This document shows positions 26,491-35,276 of a stretch of DNA of 64,000 nt, one piece after another. Source of the DNA: JBDGYW01 sp964580055 (GTDB lineage: Bacteria; Gemmatimonadota; Gemmatimonadetes; Gemmatimonadales; GWC2-71-9). A program made the position numbers and the translations under genes. How positions within the stretch are numbered: the first letter of the stretch is position 1; every line of letters starts with the position of its first letter. Below the pieces are notes generated by a model that was not told where the DNA came from, made no database searches, and was given only the letters and a program-made list of their open reading frames with translations. The stretch is from NCBI GenBank assembly GCA_964580055.1, contig CAZOJI010000003.1:104944-168943 (forward strand), given 5' to 3'.

Positions 26491-26568
26491 AGTAGCAAAG
26501 AGGTCTCAATTCATGGCAAAAAGCAGAGATGTGATCTCGGCGTCCGCACAACACGATGCTCGGGACAC

Positions 26569-27513
26569 CTACCCTTGAACGCTATCAGCGCTCAATTCAC
26601 CACTCAGGGCCGCATCTAGCAAAACACGGTCCAATCCGTCAGGTTCGAGCGCGGTCGGATCCAACCTGATCACGTTCCAGTAGGCCCTCGCCGACAATGC
26701 CGGTAGGCCAGCATAATAGGCAGCGCGCCCGAGGGCTACCCACGAAGCAACCCGAGACGAGTCGAGCTCGGTGGCCCGACGGAGTTGAGCCACGGCGGCA
26801 TCGAACTCGCCGACGCTGAGTAGGGTCTTGCCCAGACGGTAGCGCGCACCTGGATCCAGCGAATCAGCAGCCACGGCTTCTCGCAGAGCCGGGAGAGATC
26901 GATGAAGCTCGCCGAGTGTCGCTGGCGCCGGAGGCGGAGGTACGGTAACCGCTTCAGGTAGTGCTCGCATCCCCACGCCCAGAGACGCGAGCACTGCGAT
27001 ACTGACCAAGAGCGGCGTCCAACTTCCGAGCATTTCACCCTTCAACCAAGCAAGCTCGACCGAAGCGTCGACCGGCGTCTCTGCAGCGTCACGGCGGCGA
27101 AGAGTACGGTATACGAAAATGCCGATAGGTGGACCGACGAGTACTGCCGCAACAACACTCAAGAGGGGCAAGAGCGAGAACCATCGGCCGACAGGCAGAA
27201 AAAGTAAGGCGCCGATCGCATAGAGAGGAATTGCAGCCACAAAACCGCGGACTGCCGCCGTCCTCCTGGTGGGCCCGAAATCGGGCCGGCCCAGCACCAC
27301 ACTGCCGACGACACCACCTGCGATCCCGAAAGCACATACTAGAAACAGATATGCGCCCAGAGATATCATATCGGTAGAGATGCCGCGCAGCCCCCCGACA
27401 ACGGCTGCGTATGTCGTACAGAAGAATCCTACGAGAAGCCCTCCCTCGAGATCCAATGGCAACTTCCGGCGCGAGACGACGTCGCCTCTGATCTTCCTCA
27501 GGAATTCGAGCAC
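26569..27513 (-). CDS. Membrane protein with C-terminal TPR repeats
   Basis: This 314-residue protein is of unknown function. The N-terminal half has four to five membrane helices (LVGFFCTTYAAVVGGL, SLGAYLFLVCAFGIAGGVVGSV, VAAIPLYAIGALLFL, LLPLLSVVAAVLVGPPIGIFV). Another helix lies near residue 170, then a proline-rich linker (PPPPAPATLGEL) and about two TPR repeats (ARYRLGKTLLSVGEFDAAV, ASWVALGRAAYYAGLPA). It stands alone between mtnA and the decayed channel gene. Confidence 0.7.
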   Translation of the reverse strand: MLEFLRKIRGDVVSRRKLPLDLEGGLLVGFFCTTYAAVVGGLRGISTDMISLGAYLFLVCAFGIAGGVVGSVVLGRPDFGPTRRTAAVRGFVAAIPLYAIGALLFLPVGRWFSLLPLLSVVAAVLVGPPIGIFVYRTLRRRDAAETPVDASVELAWLKGEMLGSWTPLLVSIAVLASLGVGMRALPEAVTVPPPPAPATLGELHRSLPALREAVAADSLDPGARYRLGKTLLSVGEFDAAVAQLRRATELDSSRVASWVALGRAAYYAGLPALSARAYWNVIRLDPTALEPDGLDRVLLDAALSGELSADSVQG

Positions 27514-27597
27514 ATCACTGGTCGCTGCGGCACGACAGCGCTTGGCAGAGGTTCTAGCGAGGCATCGAAGCAGATCGCTTCAGAGTCTAGATGCACA

Positions 27598-28088
27598 CTA
27601 CTCATGGTATTTGGTATCAGTATCATGCCCCTCTCCCGCAGTTGGGGCAGGCTTGCGTCGACACCTTCACCCCGTTTGCGTCTGCTACCTCAACGCTCAC
27701 AACTCCGGTCGGTACGGAGACTATCCCATAGCCGATGATCGTTACCATAGACGCAAGCACCCTTCCGGCTAATGTCCGAGGTATGATGTCTCCGTGGCCA
27801 ACGGTGGTCAACGTGACGATCGTCCAGCAGATGTGGTGAGGAGTCTTGTCGAAGCCCTGTCCTTCTGCCTCGATGAGGCGAATAAATGCGCCGATGACCA
27901 ATACTAGTGTGAACACAGCCCCGACAAAGACCACGATCCTTATCGTATTCGCTCGCAGCGCCAAGAGCTTTGCCGGGTGAGGTGCCGGCCTCGAAGATCA
28001 TCTCGTGAAGCGCCCCTCTCCTGTGAGCGGAGGAAGCGCGTTCATCGAAAGGATTTCCGGTCGCTGAAGATCCGCCATATCGACTCAC
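27598..28088 (-). pseudogene. Remnant of a six-helix voltage-gated ion channel, S1-S4 deleted and frameshifted
   Basis: Three pieces of one channel family lie in three frames. The first, from the GTG at 28088 that overlaps the ppiB stop, ends LHEMIFEAGTSPGKALG, the usual cytoplasmic start of bacterial voltage-gated channels. At about 27960 the frame changes directly to ALRANTIRIVVF and the S5-pore-S6 part, with filter TLTTVGHGD (usually TVGYGD) and the C-terminal CPNC. About 130 residues (S1-S4) are missing. A run of four G at 27628-27631 then causes a second shift, after which the third frame reads HDTDTKY, matching the family's zinc-ribbon tail. A functional two-helix channel from the TTG at 27964 cannot be excluded. 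Confidence 0.7.
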
Positions 28089-28567
28089 TTTCGATAGGCT
28101 GACGCCACGACCACGGGTTGCACCGGCACATCTGCGTGATGCCCAGAGGTGCCGGTCTTCACGCCCGCGATTTCATCAACGACGTCCATCCCTTGAACGA
28201 CTCTTGCGAAGACAGCATAGCCAAAGTCGCGAGCGCCATGGTCCAGGAAATCGTTGTCATTCAAATTCACGAAGAACTGGGATGTGGCGCTATCCTTGTC
28301 CTGAGTGCGCGCCATGGATAGAGCGCCCCGAAGGTTCTTGAGGCCGTTGTCGGCTTCGTTGGTGATTGGCGGATTGGTGTCCTTTTGAACCATCTGTGCG
28401 TCAAATCCACCGCCCTGGATAACGAATCCGGGTATCACTCGGTGAAAGATAGTGCCGTCGTAAAACCCTTCATCCACGTATTTGAGAAAGTTTTCTACCG
28501 TAATCGGCGCCTCTTCAGGATAAACCTCCAATTGAATGGTGCCGTGAGAGGTCTCGAAGACAACCAT
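28085..28567 (-). CDS. ppiB: Peptidyl-prolyl cis-trans isomerase, cyclophilin type
   Basis: This cytoplasmic cyclophilin speeds prolyl isomerisation during folding. It has 160 residues and no signal peptide. Family motifs are VENFLKYVDEGFYDGTIFHRVIPGFVIQGG (with the catalytic Arg in FHRVIPGF), GALSMART, SATSQFFVNLNDN and FGYAVFARVVQGMDVVD. The length is normal for the small bacterial type. Confidence 0.95.
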   Translation of the reverse strand: MVVFETSHGTIQLEVYPEEAPITVENFLKYVDEGFYDGTIFHRVIPGFVIQGGGFDAQMVQKDTNPPITNEADNGLKNLRGALSMARTQDKDSATSQFFVNLNDNDFLDHGARDFGYAVFARVVQGMDVVDEIAGVKTGTSGHHADVPVQPVVVASAYRK

Positions 28568-28870
28568 TGTGACTCCTTGGCTTTTGGGGGTGTGCGCATC
28601 AAAAGTGATTCTGTCCAGGGAAGAGCAGCCGCGCCGTACTCAGAACCGTATGACTGTCACCGGCATTCTTGCATCATGGGGATAGGAGGCCAAGCACCAA
28701 TGGCCTAGCGTTCGATGCAGCAACGGTGCCCGCTCCAATGTGCGAGAGGCCCAGCTCGTATTAATTATTGTCATCGACCCGAGGTCCTCCGTACAAGCCT
28801 CCTGACCGGAGGTGTAAACTGAACGCGTTGTCCCAGGAGTTCGGAAGATGCCCAGGTGTCGTGACAACCG
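28568..28870. other. Gene-free region between the acetyltransferase remnant and ppiB
   Basis: This is about 300 bases with no convincing frame. An AT-rich patch near 28757-28770 (minus strand: ACAATAATTAATACG) could hold the -10 region of the ppiB promoter, but no matching -35 box is clear. Nothing else was found. Confidence 0.4.
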
Positions 28871-29188
28871 CTACCCATCCCTTACATATGGGTAGAGTAG
28901 CTGGTCAATCACCGTACCGTCTCTGACGGCGCTTCTACGCATTCTACCTTCGAATTCGTAACCCGCCTTCTCGGAAATCCGGCATGAAGCAGTGTTCCAG
29001 TCGAACGGCACGGCAAAGACTCGTGTCAATTCATGGCGGTCAAGCGCGTACTCGGTCACCGCCTGCAGAGCTGCAGTCATGATCCCGTGCGCCCGGAACT
29101 CTCCACCCAGCCAGCATCCGATTTCCGCGCCACAGCGCTCAACATCACTTGCGGGTTTGTATCCGGTCGACCCACACGCACATCCGTG
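28871..29188 (-). pseudogene. 5'-truncated GNAT acetyltransferase (RimJ/RimL type)
   Basis: The frame is open for 105 codons after a TAG at 29189-29191. It contains the central and C-terminal part of a GNAT acetyltransferase: AEIGCWLGGEFRAHGIMTAAL (acetyl-CoA loop), VFAVPFDWNTASCRISEKAGYEFEGRMRR and DQLLYPYV. The first 60-70 residues of the family are missing, and the only ATG (29080) lies inside the acetyl-CoA-binding motif, so it cannot be a real start. It sits 15 bases behind the dsrP-like stop. Confidence 0.75.
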
Positions 29189-29203
29189 CTACCAGCCTCT
29201 GGT

Positions 29204-30463
29204 CTATGAGGCCTTGCGTTCCTGCGCTCTTCCTCTCCCCCTGAGGCGAGCAAGGATCTTTGACGTCGGTACGGCGACTTCTTGCTTTGCCTTGGCCTCC
29301 ATGGGGGCGAGTGGCATCAACTTCAACCCGACGATGAACGCGAAACCGATTATTCCAAGAACACCCAACGTCTGCAGAACTTCGAGGAAGCTGATTGAAT
29401 ACCGCGCTATTCCCTCACTCAAAACTGTTCCTGTGACTTCCATGCCGGGGAACAGCTCAGGCGGGTGAATGAGCCCTGGTATGACGATGAGAAAACGTTC
29501 ACACAAAACTCCGAACACCACCAATGCAGCCGAAAAAGTTATCCACGCTATCGAAGTCCCAGTCTTGCGAACGAACAGCAGTATCGCCGGGACAACTGAG
29601 CCGAGCCCTATGAGTCCACCCCAGAAAAGAACGCTGTGGAAGCCTCCGAACAGGAAGAAGATACCAGCATCACGAGACTCGACGAGATAGACGCGGTGGA
29701 GATTCTCTATCAACATTAGGTACAATGTCACTAGGAGAAACACAGCCAATAGTCTGCGACCCAGCCATACGATTATCTCATCATCCAGCGAGCGTCCGGT
29801 TGCCTTGAAGAGCACGACGTTCACCAAGATCATCAGAGCAGCACCCGACGAAAGCGCTGCTGCCACGAAGCTGGGCGGCAACAGTGAGGAGTTGTACAGC
29901 TCACGTGGCACGAAGGCGAATATCGCTCCCGTACCGGTGTGCGTGCCGATAGCCCAGAGGACGACCACCAAAGACACGACTTTGGTCAAAGTGCCCTTCT
30001 CTTTGATCAGAGCCCAAAGGTAGAGGACACATATCATTATATGTCCCGAATACAGGGCCGGGTTGATCGAAAACATCGATCGGAGATTGAAGTAGGTGAA
30101 CGGTTTCACGAACACCCTGTCGATCCTGCCCTGGTCTGTGAGAATCGAAAGTAGGCCTGCGATAAGGAACAGCATCGCAAGGTACGCGGCGATTCTCGCA
30201 AAGGGTTTGTACTGCATCTGGCCGAAGATCCCGTACAAACCTGATACTACCAATGAGCCGGCGGACAGACCGATATAGAAGATCGCCATCGATATCTGTA
30301 GGCCCCACGGCACCCGATTCGTCATTCCCGATAAGTGAAGCCCGCGGACGTTCATCAGGTAGGTTGCGTAAACACCCGCGATTCCAAACAACGCGAGGAG
30401 ACCTGTCGCCAGATAGTATGACGTCGACCTTCCCTCGATAGGCGCGAATTTGACGTCCATCAC
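29204..30463 (-). CDS. dsrP: NrfD/DsrP-family quinone-interacting membrane subunit
   Basis: This integral-membrane protein has 419 residues and about ten helices, like NrfD/PsrC/DsrP. It begins YYLATGLLALFGIAGVYATYL. Family features include RVPWGLQISMAIFYIGLSAGS and FAFVPRELYNSSLLPPSFVAAALSSG. In DsrMKJOP, DsrP exchanges electrons with the quinone pool and works with the FeS protein DsrO. Here it closes a six-gene operon after qmoABC-dsrJ-dsrO, 21 bases from dsrO. The name follows context; PsrC/NrfD is the wider family. Confidence 0.88.
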   Translation of the reverse strand: MMDVKFAPIEGRSTSYYLATGLLALFGIAGVYATYLMNVRGLHLSGMTNRVPWGLQISMAIFYIGLSAGSLVVSGLYGIFGQMQYKPFARIAAYLAMLFLIAGLLSILTDQGRIDRVFVKPFTYFNLRSMFSINPALYSGHIMICVLYLWALIKEKGTLTKVVSLVVVLWAIGTHTGTGAIFAFVPRELYNSSLLPPSFVAAALSSGAALMILVNVVLFKATGRSLDDEIIVWLGRRLLAVFLLVTLYLMLIENLHRVYLVESRDAGIFFLFGGFHSVLFWGGLIGLGSVVPAILLFVRKTGTSIAWITFSAALVVFGVLCERFLIVIPGLIHPPELFPGMEVTGTVLSEGIARYSISFLEVLQTLGVLGIIGFAFIVGLKLMPLAPMEAKAKQEVAVPTSKILARLRGRGRAQERKAS

Positions 30464-30484
30464 ACTACCCCTTGGTCGAGGGCC

Positions 30485-31222
30485 TCAAAGGCCCAGATAG
30501 AAGACTTTCGGATCCGTTCCCCAATCCTCTCGTATCCGCCTCACCGGTTCTTCAGCGACGATTCTGGACACTTCGCTTTCCGGGTCGTTCAGATCTCCGT
30601 GCACCAGAGCCCTGTGGCCGGCATTCTGACATGCCTCGACGCAAGCTGGCTGCAAGCCCTGGTCGAGTCTGTGCGCACAGAATGTGCACGATTCAGCGAC
30701 ACCGTGCGACCGACGCGGGAATTCCTTGTTTGGCCATTCAGGATTCTCACGGTAATTGAAGAACCTGACGTTGTAGGGACATGCGATCATACAATACCGG
30801 CATCCGATGCATCTGTGGTGATCCACCACTACTACACCATCCTCGCGCTTGTAAGTTGCCTGCACCGGACACACCTGAGCGCAAGGCGGATTGTCGCAGT
30901 GATTGCACAGCAGCAAGACCGACTTCTCGTCGAGAGTCTCGTTCTCCTCGTTGCTGACGCTCACCTTCCTGATCCAGTGTATGTCCCACCGCTCGTCCCC
31001 ATGAAACGCGACGTTGTTCTCGTTTCTGCATGCCTCGGTGCAGACCGTGCAGTCGGGAGGGCATTTTGTAACGTCCACCACCATGCCCCACCTGCGTCCA
31101 GCCAAGGCGCTTGCACCCTGCTCCCTTCGGCCGCTGCAGGAAGTCAGGAGAGGCAACGAAAGCAAGCCCGAGCCGCCCGCCAAGACCGCGCCGCTCTTTT
31201 CCAGGAACTTCCTTCTATCCAT
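30485..31222 (-). CDS. dsrO: Periplasmic four-cluster ferredoxin-like subunit, DsrO type
   Basis: This 245-residue protein has a twin-Arg export signal (MDRRKFLEKSG) and a possible lipobox at LTSC. Cys groups for about four [4Fe-4S] clusters follow: CPPDCTVCTEAC, CNHCDNPPCAQVC, CIGCRYCMIAC and CTFCAHRLDQGLQPAC. It would pass electrons between DsrJ in the periplasm and the membrane protein DsrP. The start ATG at 31222 overlaps the dsrJ stop (ATGGATAG). The family also includes PhsB and NrfC; the dsrO name follows the J-O-P order. Confidence 0.9.
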   Translation of the reverse strand: MDRRKFLEKSGAVLAGGSGLLSLPLLTSCSGRREQGASALAGRRWGMVVDVTKCPPDCTVCTEACRNENNVAFHGDERWDIHWIRKVSVSNEENETLDEKSVLLLCNHCDNPPCAQVCPVQATYKREDGVVVVDHHRCIGCRYCMIACPYNVRFFNYRENPEWPNKEFPRRSHGVAESCTFCAHRLDQGLQPACVEACQNAGHRALVHGDLNDPESEVSRIVAEEPVRRIREDWGTDPKVFYLGL

Positions 31223-31640
31223 CGTGTCCCTCACCTTCCAGACGCAAGCTGTCTTCGACCGATTCGGGATAGTAGTGGCACCCGAAACAGTCGAGATTCA
31301 GAGTTGCGGCGTCATGGCACTTGTTGCAGAAATTCTCGCGGTACGAATGACAATCCTTGCAGCCGCTGACTGTAATCTCGCCGCGTATCCCCTCTCGAAT
31401 GACCTCCTCTCTGGTTTCTTTGAGGAGATCCATATGATGAAAACGCATGTACGATGTTTCCCTTACGCATTCTCCCTCGTCTGGGATATCGAGAAAGACC
31501 TCAGGTGCAGAGCTGCCTTGCGTAAACACAGGTCGCACCAGGCTGTATACGAAGGGCGCCAGTATGATGAGCACGAAGATCAGCACTGCGAAACGATTGT
31601 TGTCCCTGAACAGGCCGCTTATTCTCTCCTGCATGTTCAT
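31215..31640 (-). CDS. dsrJ: Triheme cytochrome c, DsrJ type
   Basis: This 141-residue protein has an uncleaved-looking N-terminal membrane anchor (FAVLIFVLIILAPFVYSLV) and three CXXCH sites: CKDCH, CNKCH and CFGCH. The upstream segment CVRETSYMRFHHMDLL matches the DsrJ family signature. In DsrJ the Cys of that segment is an unusual distal haem ligand. Haem attachment would need the Ccm system, whose ccmEF genes are 8 kb away. The ATG overlaps the qmoC stop (ATGA). This is strong evidence for a Dsr-type rather than a generic cytochrome. Confidence 0.92.
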   Translation of the reverse strand: MNMQERISGLFRDNNRFAVLIFVLIILAPFVYSLVRPVFTQGSSAPEVFLDIPDEGECVRETSYMRFHHMDLLKETREEVIREGIRGEITVSGCKDCHSYRENFCNKCHDAATLNLDCFGCHYYPESVEDSLRLEGEGHDG

Positions 31641-32920
31641 GCTCCACCGCCCCCCTGGAATTTGCCGCTACCGATCGAACCTCGTCCAATCCGCTCGGCA
31701 AACACCATTGCGGCGAACCGATAAAAGATGTGGGCGAACTTGGAGTAGGGCAGGTACACAAGAAGCGAAAACACGAAGACCAGATGAATGAAGTACACAA
31801 CGTGCCTATGCGGCACCATCCGCAGGTAGTGCAGTGCTTCGGTAGCGAATCCCGTCAACACGACGGCAAACAGAGTCCAGAGGAAAGCCCAATCGAAGAA
31901 CAGACTGAATCCCGCATTCGGTTGGTCGGTGAGGCGTTCCCACAACATGAGGACGCAACCGACCAAAACGGCCAGTCCACCGATGTTGGCCAATATCTTC
32001 CAGGGACTCCACAAACTGAAGGGATAGATGAAGTCGCCCCGAATCAGTGGATTGATCCTGCCGGTGATCACCCAAGTCGTGACAGCCGTGAGGGCCACGA
32101 AACCGAAGAACAGGAAGAAATGCGCCACCGCCCGTGAATTTCGAGCCCTGCACTTCGTGAAGTTGTCATGGGTGATGACCTTTCCCAGCGTGGCAATAAG
32201 GCTGTGTATTATGCCTTTCTCCGGTTCACTATCTCCCCACCAGGCGTATCCAGTACTCATCGCTCGCCAGAACCGCACCAGACCGACCACTACCGCTACA
32301 AGCGCCAACAGGCCGAAAAACCCGAAGAAGGAATTCAGCAACCAGTGAGGGAACATCGGCGAGAAGGAATACACTATTTCCTCGCCGGTAGGTGCCGAAA
32401 ATCCTAGCGCGGCACCGATGCGATCCCGGAACAATAGGGCCAAGCCCAGGAGCACCGCCGGTATCCCCAAACGTACGGGGATGTATTTCTGCTGGTTCAT
32501 CAGCTTGGCGAGAAAGCGAGGTGCCGCGTAGTGAAGCACACTCTCGCGCCTGACGGCAGCGAGAACCTCCCCAGGCCGACCACCGCGTGGACATCTGGTA
32601 GAGCAGTCGTTGCACTGGTGACACAACCAGACGTCAGGGTCTCTAAGAAGGCGGTCTTTCATGCCCCAACCAGCCCAGGCCATCTCCTTGCGAGGGAATG
32701 GATGGCTGTCCGGCGATATCGGGCAAGTGGCCGCACAGGTCCCGCACTGGAAACACTTCTTGAAGGATTCTGCGCCCTGGACACTTATGGCGCGGATAAA
32801 ATCGAGGTCGGGCTCGATCCTGATTGTCCTGCCGTTTCCGCTTATGGCAGGGGTGGCATACGGTTGCTTCTGCACCGTTGCGATTGGCTCTTCAGGCGAC
32901 GTTGCTTCAGCAGTTTCCAT
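31637..32920 (-). CDS. qmoC: Quinone-interacting oxidoreductase subunit QmoC (HdrC-HdrE fusion)
   Basis: This 427-residue protein starts at the ATG at 32920 behind GGAGGAGG. The N-terminal HdrC-like part binds two [4Fe-4S] clusters (CFQCGTCAATCP and CHQCNDCSTRCPRGG). The C-terminal part is a NarI/HdrE-like cytochrome b with about six helices and His residues for haem b (for example FLFFGFVALTAVTTWV and HYLRMVPHRHVVYFIHLVFVFSLL). QmoC links the soluble QmoAB flavoproteins to the quinone pool. It ends in an ATGA overlap with dsrJ. Confidence 0.93.
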   Translation of the reverse strand: METAEATSPEEPIATVQKQPYATPAISGNGRTIRIEPDLDFIRAISVQGAESFKKCFQCGTCAATCPISPDSHPFPRKEMAWAGWGMKDRLLRDPDVWLCHQCNDCSTRCPRGGRPGEVLAAVRRESVLHYAAPRFLAKLMNQQKYIPVRLGIPAVLLGLALLFRDRIGAALGFSAPTGEEIVYSFSPMFPHWLLNSFFGFFGLLALVAVVVGLVRFWRAMSTGYAWWGDSEPEKGIIHSLIATLGKVITHDNFTKCRARNSRAVAHFFLFFGFVALTAVTTWVITGRINPLIRGDFIYPFSLWSPWKILANIGGLAVLVGCVLMLWERLTDQPNAGFSLFFDWAFLWTLFAVVLTGFATEALHYLRMVPHRHVVYFIHLVFVFSLLVYLPYSKFAHIFYRFAAMVFAERIGRGSIGSGKFQGGGGA

Positions 32921-33002
32921 AGTACCGCCTCCTCCGGCCGCTCTTGCGAGCGGCCGCAAAGGTCCAACTGCTGCGCCCCGCTACACGTCAATCACATCCC
33001 GG

Positions 33003-35276
33003 TCACATCCCCTTGAACGGGTTCATGCCGATCTCATCTATGAGTCCGGCGAAGTCCTCAAAGATCTTTGGAAGCGTCCGGTAGTCCGATATCTGTAGCT
33101 CGTGCAACTCCACCCTTTCAATGTCCATCGCCATCTGTTCGAGCTTTTCTCTCACATTCTTCTCACGGATCGAGGCCAGCTCACTTCCCTTGATGAAGTG
33201 ACACTGGTAATCGTCACCATACTTGCATCCCAGCAAGATCACCCCATCATAGCCGGCCGACATTGCATCGGTGATCCAAACGGTGTTCACCGATCCAAGG
33301 CATCTCAACGGTATCACTCTTATGAATGCGTTGAGCTGTATACGATGCTGCCCAACGAGGTCCAACGCTGGGAAGGCATCGTTTTCGCACGCGAGTACGA
33401 GAATTCTGGGCTTCTCTTCAAACTCGTCGGGCACATTCACCGCCTTGATCATCGAACCCACGATCTCTACGGAATAGTCCTTGAACGATATAATCCGTTC
33501 CGGGCACGCGCCCATACATACTCCGCACCTTCGACACCGCGTCGCCTGCAAAAGCGGAGTGCCTTTTTCATCCTCATTGAGGACGCCGAAGGGGCATTCC
33601 TCCGTGCAGCGCTTGCAACTCGTACATCTCTTGAGATTGAAATCCGGGTAGGATTTGTCTCCGGCGCGCGGGTGTACCGCCTCTCCCCTGGAGGTCATCT
33701 CGACACACTGGATAGCCTTGAGGGCGGCGCCTGTGCCATCTTCCCGACTGGCCTTACCGTCCATTGGTTGCCGCGCCGCACCCGTCGCGTAGATGCCCGT
33801 CCTGCGGCTCTCGTAAGGGAAGCAGATGAAGTGAGAGTCTGGAAAGCCATATTCGAGACTCGGCAGATCGGGGCCCTGCCGGTACTTGAGATTGAGGATT
33901 TCCGTGCCCTCGTGGTGTTTGAGAGCTTCGATTGTCTTTGCCGCCTCTTCCTTCTTGGCTTCAGAGTCACCTTCGACAGCAGTGACCTTCGCGTCCTTCA
34001 GATGTCGTATGGTTTCGCCATCCGCTGCATTAGGCACCATGCCCGCGGCCAGCACTACCAAGTCCACATCTACTTGGACCTGTTCCCCGAGCATGGTATT
34101 CTGTGCGCTCAGAATGAGTTTTCCATCATCCCCGGTTTTCACGTCGGTCACTTCACCGCGAGTGAGGAACACACCGTCGTCCTCTTGGACACGGCGATAG
34201 AAGTCCTCGTACATGCCGGGGGCCCGCATGAACTCATAGAATATGTATGCCTTGGAATCGTTGTCGTTCTCGCGGAGGTAGAGAGCTTGTTTGAGCGATG
34301 TGAGACAGCAAATGGACGAACAGTACGAGTGATGTTCCTTTTCTTTAGAACCGCCGCACTGAATGAATGCAATGCTCTTGACATCTTTGCCGTCTGAGGG
34401 CCGAGTGATCCGGCCGTGCTCCTTGACCATCTCCTCCAGCTCGACGTTTCGGATCACATTGTCCAGCTTGCCGTAGGGCAATGTCTCCCTCGGATCCTTC
34501 GGCCTCCAACCTGTTGCTTGCACGATCGAGCCAACTCTGAACTGGCACTGGATTTCGCTCGCAGGCTTGCCGTTTCCCGCCGAAGCCAGGGTAACATCGA
34601 ACAATCCGGGGGCGCCCGATATCTCGCTAGTCACCGCGGAGGTGTGTACATGTATCTTCGGGTTCGCCTCCACAGCCTCGATCAGGGCGTCGACACCGGT
34701 ATCCTCGAGATCTCGGTAAGGCGGTTTGGTCGGAATCGACTTGTGCTGCTTGGCCAACCAGCCGCCGAGGCTGGCTGTCTTCTCTACCAGCCGCACCTCA
34801 CTTCCTGTCTTTGCGGCTTCCAACGCTGCCGTCATCCCAGCAATTCCTCCACCGACCACCAGAATCGTCTTGTCGATCTCCTGCTCCGGCTGGAAAGGTT
34901 CCAGGTGTTGCATCTTCTGCACTTTGGTGAGGTACATGCGGAGATAATCCTCCGCCATCATCTGCGTGTCCTCATCGCCAGGCGGTTGGCACCACACAAC
35001 CTGTTCGCGGAGCCCTATCTTCTCGACGATCACATCCTTGGGGAAGGCAGTGTCTTCATACCGGCGCGGTGATATGCCAGCTATCAAGACCTTGGTCAGC
35101 CCTTCTGCGGCAATGTCTTCTCTTATCGATTCGAGGTCTGGACCCTCACATGTCTCGACAGTCTTGCAGAAAGGAACGTTGAATTCCTCGGTTGCGACAT
35201 TGCTGAGAGCATCGATATCAAGGGCCTCACCTATGCCATAGCCAGTGCAAATGAATACGCCGACTTTCTCATCCAT
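33003..35276 (-). CDS. qmoB: QmoB, HdrA-like flavoprotein with C-terminal MvhD domain
   Basis: This soluble subunit of the Qmo complex has about 757 residues from the ATG at 35276. An FAD site is visible (ILVVGGGIAGMTAALEAAK), then the HdrA-like body with CSSICCLTSLKQALYLRE. Two [4Fe-4S] motifs follow (CTSCKRCTEECPFGV and CRRCGVCMGACPER), and a C-terminal MvhD/FrhD-like domain (LVLACENDAFPALDLVG and GVILLGCKYGDDYQCHFIKGS). The length fits QmoB. QmoB takes or gives electrons to AprAB in sulfate reducers; no aprAB is seen here. Confidence 0.93.
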   Translation of the reverse strand: MDEKVGVFICTGYGIGEALDIDALSNVATEEFNVPFCKTVETCEGPDLESIREDIAAEGLTKVLIAGISPRRYEDTAFPKDVIVEKIGLREQVVWCQPPGDEDTQMMAEDYLRMYLTKVQKMQHLEPFQPEQEIDKTILVVGGGIAGMTAALEAAKTGSEVRLVEKTASLGGWLAKQHKSIPTKPPYRDLEDTGVDALIEAVEANPKIHVHTSAVTSEISGAPGLFDVTLASAGNGKPASEIQCQFRVGSIVQATGWRPKDPRETLPYGKLDNVIRNVELEEMVKEHGRITRPSDGKDVKSIAFIQCGGSKEKEHHSYCSSICCLTSLKQALYLRENDNDSKAYIFYEFMRAPGMYEDFYRRVQEDDGVFLTRGEVTDVKTGDDGKLILSAQNTMLGEQVQVDVDLVVLAAGMVPNAADGETIRHLKDAKVTAVEGDSEAKKEEAAKTIEALKHHEGTEILNLKYRQGPDLPSLEYGFPDSHFICFPYESRRTGIYATGAARQPMDGKASREDGTGAALKAIQCVEMTSRGEAVHPRAGDKSYPDFNLKRCTSCKRCTEECPFGVLNEDEKGTPLLQATRCRRCGVCMGACPERIISFKDYSVEIVGSMIKAVNVPDEFEEKPRILVLACENDAFPALDLVGQHRIQLNAFIRVIPLRCLGSVNTVWITDAMSAGYDGVILLGCKYGDDYQCHFIKGSELASIREKNVREKLEQMAMDIERVELHELQISDYRTLPKIFEDFAGLIDEIGMNPFKGM

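Noticed and set aside
26491..26568. Riboswitch upstream of mtnA
   Set aside because: The 78-base spacer shows no SAM-type conserved core and is too short for most classes.
28568..28870. Inverted repeats in the ppiB upstream region
   Set aside because: Only short imperfect matches (5-6 bp) that are expected by chance.
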